The translations under genes and the position numbers were made by a program. The notes below the pieces were generated by a model that worked only from the letters and a program-made list of their open reading frames with translations, was not told where the DNA came from and ran no database searches. Positions 59,950 through 64,000 of a DNA stretch of 64,000 bases are shown in pieces. The DNA lies in contig NW_004450402.1 of the NCBI RefSeq assembly GCF_000321225.1, positions 988,043 to 1,052,042 on the forward strand, read 5' to 3'. Position 1 is the first letter of the stretch, and every line of letters starts with the position of its first letter. Source of the DNA: Odobenus rosmarus divergens (taxonomy: Eukaryota > Chordata > Mammalia > Carnivora > Odobenidae).

Positions 59950-60800
59950 TCCTTATTTTAAAAAATAAATATCCAGGTATAATAAAATGATATAAGCCTT
60001 GGGTTATAGTATATAACAACCAAACATGGAAAATAATTTCAAACCAACATGCCAAGGCTATTAGAAAGTGCTTTAAAAATGCTAGATATCATTATTTTTT
60101 ACAAATGCATTTTAGCCTTTTCTACCACTACAAAGCAGAATTTGAATAAACTACAAAAACTGCCTTTTTTTCCTTCCACCATATTTATTTGTAATAAAAC
60201 TAATGCATTAAGTATTGTTCATAGTGACCAAACTTATATTCCCCTTTCCAAGGTCAAACTGCTAAAAGATCATAAACTCTAAGCACTGAACACAATTTGC
60301 AAATACTACCAAGGTGGCAAGGTGAGTCCATAAAAGGAAAAAGCTTCTTTTAACTTCTCTATAGAAATATTTGTCTAACTATTAACAGAATGTTATGTTT
60401 GCCCTTGTCTGGGGGCCCCAAATATAAATTTGCAGCACTGAATATGAAAGTCCATCTGATTTGATTTCAAAAGCTGAGCGCAGCCCTTACAAAAAATAAT
60501 AAGTAGAACACTACAAATAAAAACTGCAAAATTTCTATAAAACTGTCTAAGTAATAGGGAAAGAAATGATCTTTTTCTTTTGTATTTTAGAATGGCCAAT
60601 ATACTCTCTCTTGAGAAAATATTTTTAGATGCTAGTATATACTAGTATATAAGTAAGTGTACACTTACTGATGAGCATTCTTTCATTTGAACATAACATT
60701 CCTGAATACTGACACACCATCATCTAGAAATATATATACATAACTTCCAGCTCTTTATATATATAAAATATATAATAAATATATAACATTATACATATGT
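59950..60800. other. No gene recognised; AT-rich
   Basis: Contains a TA-rich tract near 60730-60800. No repeat family identified. Confidence 0.5.
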
Positions 60801-60805
60801 AACAA

Positions 60806-61870
60806 AAAGATGGACCATTTTATCTATTTTTAAGTGTACAATTCTGTGGCATTAATACATCCACAGTACTGTTCAACCATCGGCACTATCCTTTTCTAGA
60901 ACATTTTCATCATCCCAAGCACAAACTCTGTACCCATTACACAATCACCCCCATGCCTCTTTCCCCCAGCCTTAGTAACCTCTATTATTATTTCTGTCTC
61001 TATAAATTTACCAGTCCTACATACTTCATATATAATATTTATCCTTTTGTGTCTGGCTTATTTCACTTCAGCATAATGTCTTCGTAGATGTTGTAGCATT
61101 TATCAGAATTTCATTCTTTTTTAAGACTGAATAATATTCTATTGTATGTATGTACCACATTTTATTTATCCATTCATCTGTTGATAGACATTTGGGTTGT
61201 TTTCATCTTTTGGCTATGATAAATAATGCTCCTAAGAACATTTGTGTATAAGTGTCTGTTTGTGTCCCTGATTTCAACTCTTTGGGGTACATAGCTAGAA
61301 GTGGAATTGCTGGGTCATTATGGTAATTCTATGTTTAACTTTTGAGGAACTGTCCTACTGTTTTCCATAGTGGCTGCATCATTTCACATTCCTGCCAGTA
61401 ATGCACCAGGCTTCCAAAGTCTCCACATCCTCACAACATTTGTAATTTTCTTTTTTTTTCTTTTTATAATAGCCATCCTAATGTGTGGGAAGTGATATCC
61501 TATACTGGTGTGGGAAGTGATATCCCATACTGTTGATTTTCATGTCCCTAATGATTGGTGATGTTGAGCATCTTTTCATGTGTTTATTGACCATTTGGAG
61601 CTAATCTTCTTTAGAGAAACATCTATTCAGGTAGTTTTCCCATTTTAAATTGGGTTGGTTTTTGTTGTTGTTCTTAAGTTGTAGAAGTTATTTATATATT
61701 CTGGATATTAATCTCTTACCAGCCATATGATTTGCAAATATTTTCTCCCATTGTGTGGTTTGAATTTTCACTCCCTTGACTGTACTTTGAAGGATATTTT
61801 TAAATTTTGATGAAGTCTAATTTATCTATATTTTGCTGTTGTTGCCTATGCTTCTGGTGTCATTCCCTAA
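60806..61870 (-). mobile_element. Old L1M 3' part
   Basis: Antisense of L1 3' UTR and ORF2 end: 'gtctggcttatttcacttc', 'ggaattgctgggtcattatg', 'ttttctcccattgtgtgg', 'gatgaagtctaatttatc'. Diverged, no open frame. It has a small internal duplication at 61483-61532. Confidence 0.85.
61483..61532 (+). repeat. 25-bp tandem duplication in L1M
   Basis: 61483-61507 and 61508-61532 match at 24 of 25 bases. Other L1 copies in the window have a single unit here. Confidence 0.95.
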
Positions 61871-61871
61871 A

Positions 61872-62726
61872 TAGTTTTACTTGGAGAGAAGCCTTGTACA
61901 ACCACATACTGTCAGAGGAGCAGAGTAAGTTCAGCTTATTGGAATTCTTGTACACTTTAATAAGCCTTCTGAAGTTATTGATTGTTCAATTACTCTTGGG
62001 TCCTGGTGTCTTGAGATTCCATGTCCAGTTCATACAGTAAATAGCTAGAAGTACACTCTATGAGTTTTTAGGCCCTGCCTCTCACAGGGCATACCTGGGA
62101 GTATTTCAGGATCTAATTTTAAAAATTTAAAAAATCATTTGTAAATTACAAGTCAATTAGTATTTAGATTAAGCATTATAAAGTTAAAAAGCAACTTTCC
62201 AATTGTCTTCTATGTAAAAGAATCATAGGAAAGATTTCTAGTCAACCTTCCAGGTTATCTTTGCTTTTCACTGTTTTGAATACACTATTTTACAAGCCTG
62301 GAGAGATAGAAATTAATTTGTAGAAAAACTGATAGCTATGCAAATGATTCTTGTCCATAGAAATGCAAAATCTCTCTGGGGGAAGTCCAATTGATTACCT
62401 TTCCCCACTGTAGAAAAAGTCAGTTTGGACCTGTTAAGCAAATTCATTTCAGGATTTCTAATGGCCTATACATGCGTTTTACTCTGTGGATTCTCCTTCA
62501 AACCATTTTTCTGGTTCCCTAATTAATTAATGAGTTAAATAAAAATTTTGACATATATTTACTTTACATTTCTATGAGAGCCATGATTTTTGCACACATA
62601 AAAATATCATTTAATAGCCTGCACCCCATTAAAATAGTTATTTTGGAAAAATACTCAAGGTGATTTTTAGATAAAATCATTTGGTCCTCCACCAGAGAGA
62701 TTTTGGATTTCTATGCTATTCTATTT
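61872..62726. other. No feature recognised
   Basis: No gene or clear repeat. Confidence 0.5.
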
Positions 62727-62728
62727 CA

Positions 62729-62955
62729 GTTGGTTAAGCGTCTGCCTTCGGCTCAGGTCATGATCCCAGCATCCTGGGATCAAGTCCCGCATCGGGCTCC
62801 TTGCTCAGCAGGGAGCCTGCTTCTCCCTCTGCCTGCCGCTTGCCTTGCTGGTGCTCTCTCTCTCTCTCTCTCTCTGATAAATAAATAAATACAATCTTAA
62901 AAAAAATTAAAATAAAATAAAATAAAATAAAATAAATAAAAATAATAATAATAAA
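62729..62955 (+). mobile_element. 5'-truncated SINEC with complex A-rich tail
   Basis: Starts inside the head at 'cagttggttaagcgtctgcc', lacking the first ~20 bases. The tail contains (AAAAT)n and (AAT)n runs to 62955. No target duplication found. Confidence 0.92.
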
Positions 62956-64000
62956 ATTAGATCCTGAATGTATTTTTAAAAATCAACTTGCTTTAAAATT
63001 TTCTCTATGACATTTTAAAATTCTTGTGCACACAGAGTACATCTTTTAAAGCCTAGCTCAAGTCTTTTCAAAAGCAATTTAAAAATTTTTCATTTCTCTG
63101 AACTCAGAGCCCTTATGAACCAACAATTTATTCAATAATTGATCTTGCACAGCACTGGGATATATTTGTATGCTATTTAATTTTTCAGATATTAATATCT
63201 GTCTTCTCAGCATGGATGTATAGTTTGTAAATATTGGGACTTTGTATCATCCATAGAATAAGGCTTTATACAGAATAGAAATTTAAATATTTGATTTGAT
63301 GATTTAATTAATTCCCACAATGTCTATGTCTAAAAAAGCTTGCAGGTAATTCATTATCAGAAAAACCAACAATCTTTCTATTAATTAATCACAGAAAAAC
63401 CCAGTGTTCAAAATATAGTACTAAAATTTTTTTACTCTCCCCATGAGTTTTGTGTGGAGTGGACCTCAAATAGATGACCAAGCATGCCTTCTTGACTTGT
63501 TTTTCCTTAATCTAGCTTAGTCTTTTTAAAAATCCATTCTACCCTTCCTCTGGTTCTATCGCTACAAAACCTACAAGGCTCCAGGTTGTAAGCTTTATTG
63601 CAGCTCAAAGTTGCTCAAACTTTTTATTTTTGCTGTCTTAAGACAAAAATTTACCTTAAGATACAAATTAATGAGTATAATTAAGTATAAGGAATAAAAT
63701 TTTATCATTTAAGATTGAGCTTTGGAGGGCCATGATACATTGTAATATGTAATTTTTTTTCTTCCTCCCAAAGCCAACTTTTACCTCCTTGGGACAATAT
63801 CACTTCCATTATGAATGTTTTTCAAGGGTGCTGGAAGTTCCCATTTCAGAAAGTGACTTTAACTTTTTTTAAAAAGTGGGCTGTATATGTGGACAATACA
63901 CCTTTATCATATGGCTTAAATTTGACACATTATTATGTTAACAAAGCTCTCTCCTCTTTATCTTATCAAGATCCTCACTCCAACCTAACAGAGGTGAAAG
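62956..64000. other. No feature recognised
   Basis: AT-rich sequence to the end of the window. No SINE, L1 or gene seen. Confidence 0.5.

Noticed and set aside
62106..62966. A 15-base inverted match ('tcaggatctaatttt' at 62106 and its complement at 62952) next to the SINE at 62729 that lacks a target duplication, suggesting an inversion after insertion
   Set aside because: An inversion of the SINE head should leave the missing head near 62.1 kb, and it is not there. In AT-rich DNA a 15-base inverted match may be chance.

Overview
The window is vertebrate nuclear DNA from a carnivoran mammal, most likely an arctoid caniform (bear, seal or mustelid group). The main evidence is about 30 copies of a tRNA-derived SINE whose head reads like 'cgcctgggtggctcag', followed by 'tgccttcggctcagg', a CT-rich body and an (A/AAAT)n tail. 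That wording matches the arctoid form of SINEC as I remember it, and differs from the dog SINEC_Cf and cat SINEC_Fc forms. The base composition is AT-rich and I recognise no host gene, exon, tRNA or rRNA. All recognisable coding sequence is debris of LINE-1 (L1) ORF1 and ORF2. I read the window as a gene desert or the interior of a very large intron.

Layout. 1-5 kb is mostly unique, with a fold-back SINE hairpin at 2.64-2.86 kb. 5-9.5 kb holds a 5'-inverted L1 with a SINE in its target site, a HAL1-like fragment and a 1.8 kb L1 3' end. 11.3-12.1 kb is a cluster of three SINEs. 15.1-24.2 kb is the main structure: an ancient L1M/HAL1-type element on the minus strand, split by a full-length but decayed minus-strand L1 (15281-23333, imperfect target duplications of 19-20 bp), which is itself interrupted by four SINEs and an L1 3' fragment. 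24.7-24.9 kb is a long purine tract. 26-33 kb has SINEs, an LTR-like element, MIRs, and a SINE split by a small twin-primed L1. 33.5-36.5 kb has a MER5A-like element and remnants of MaLR (MLT1-type) LTR elements. 36.5-41.7 kb holds old and younger L1 3' ends, a SINE inside a SINE, a second LTR-like element carrying a SINE, and a perfect 78-bp tandem duplication. 43-45.3 kb has another MaLR LTR and the best-preserved L1 ORF2 fragment (200 uninterrupted codons). 46.0-46.6 kb is a composite insertion that looks like a SINE carrying about 350 bp of 5'-flanking sequence. 49.5-56 kb has HAL1/L1M fragments, SINEs and an L1 3' end. 56.8-64 kb has SINEs, two short L1 3' ends, an old L1M and unique sequence.

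Nothing here forms a pathway or operon. The content is a history of retrotransposition, with nested insertions, twin-priming inversions, repeated use of the same target sites and local template-switch rearrangements. I found no convincing new biological system. The observations I rank highest are the 5'-transducing SINE candidate, the SINE fold-back hairpin, the nested full-length L1 and the 78-bp identical duplication. Family names come from memory of consensus sequences, so old elements are less certain than SINE and young L1 calls. Element ends without a visible target duplication are good to about 10-40 bases.
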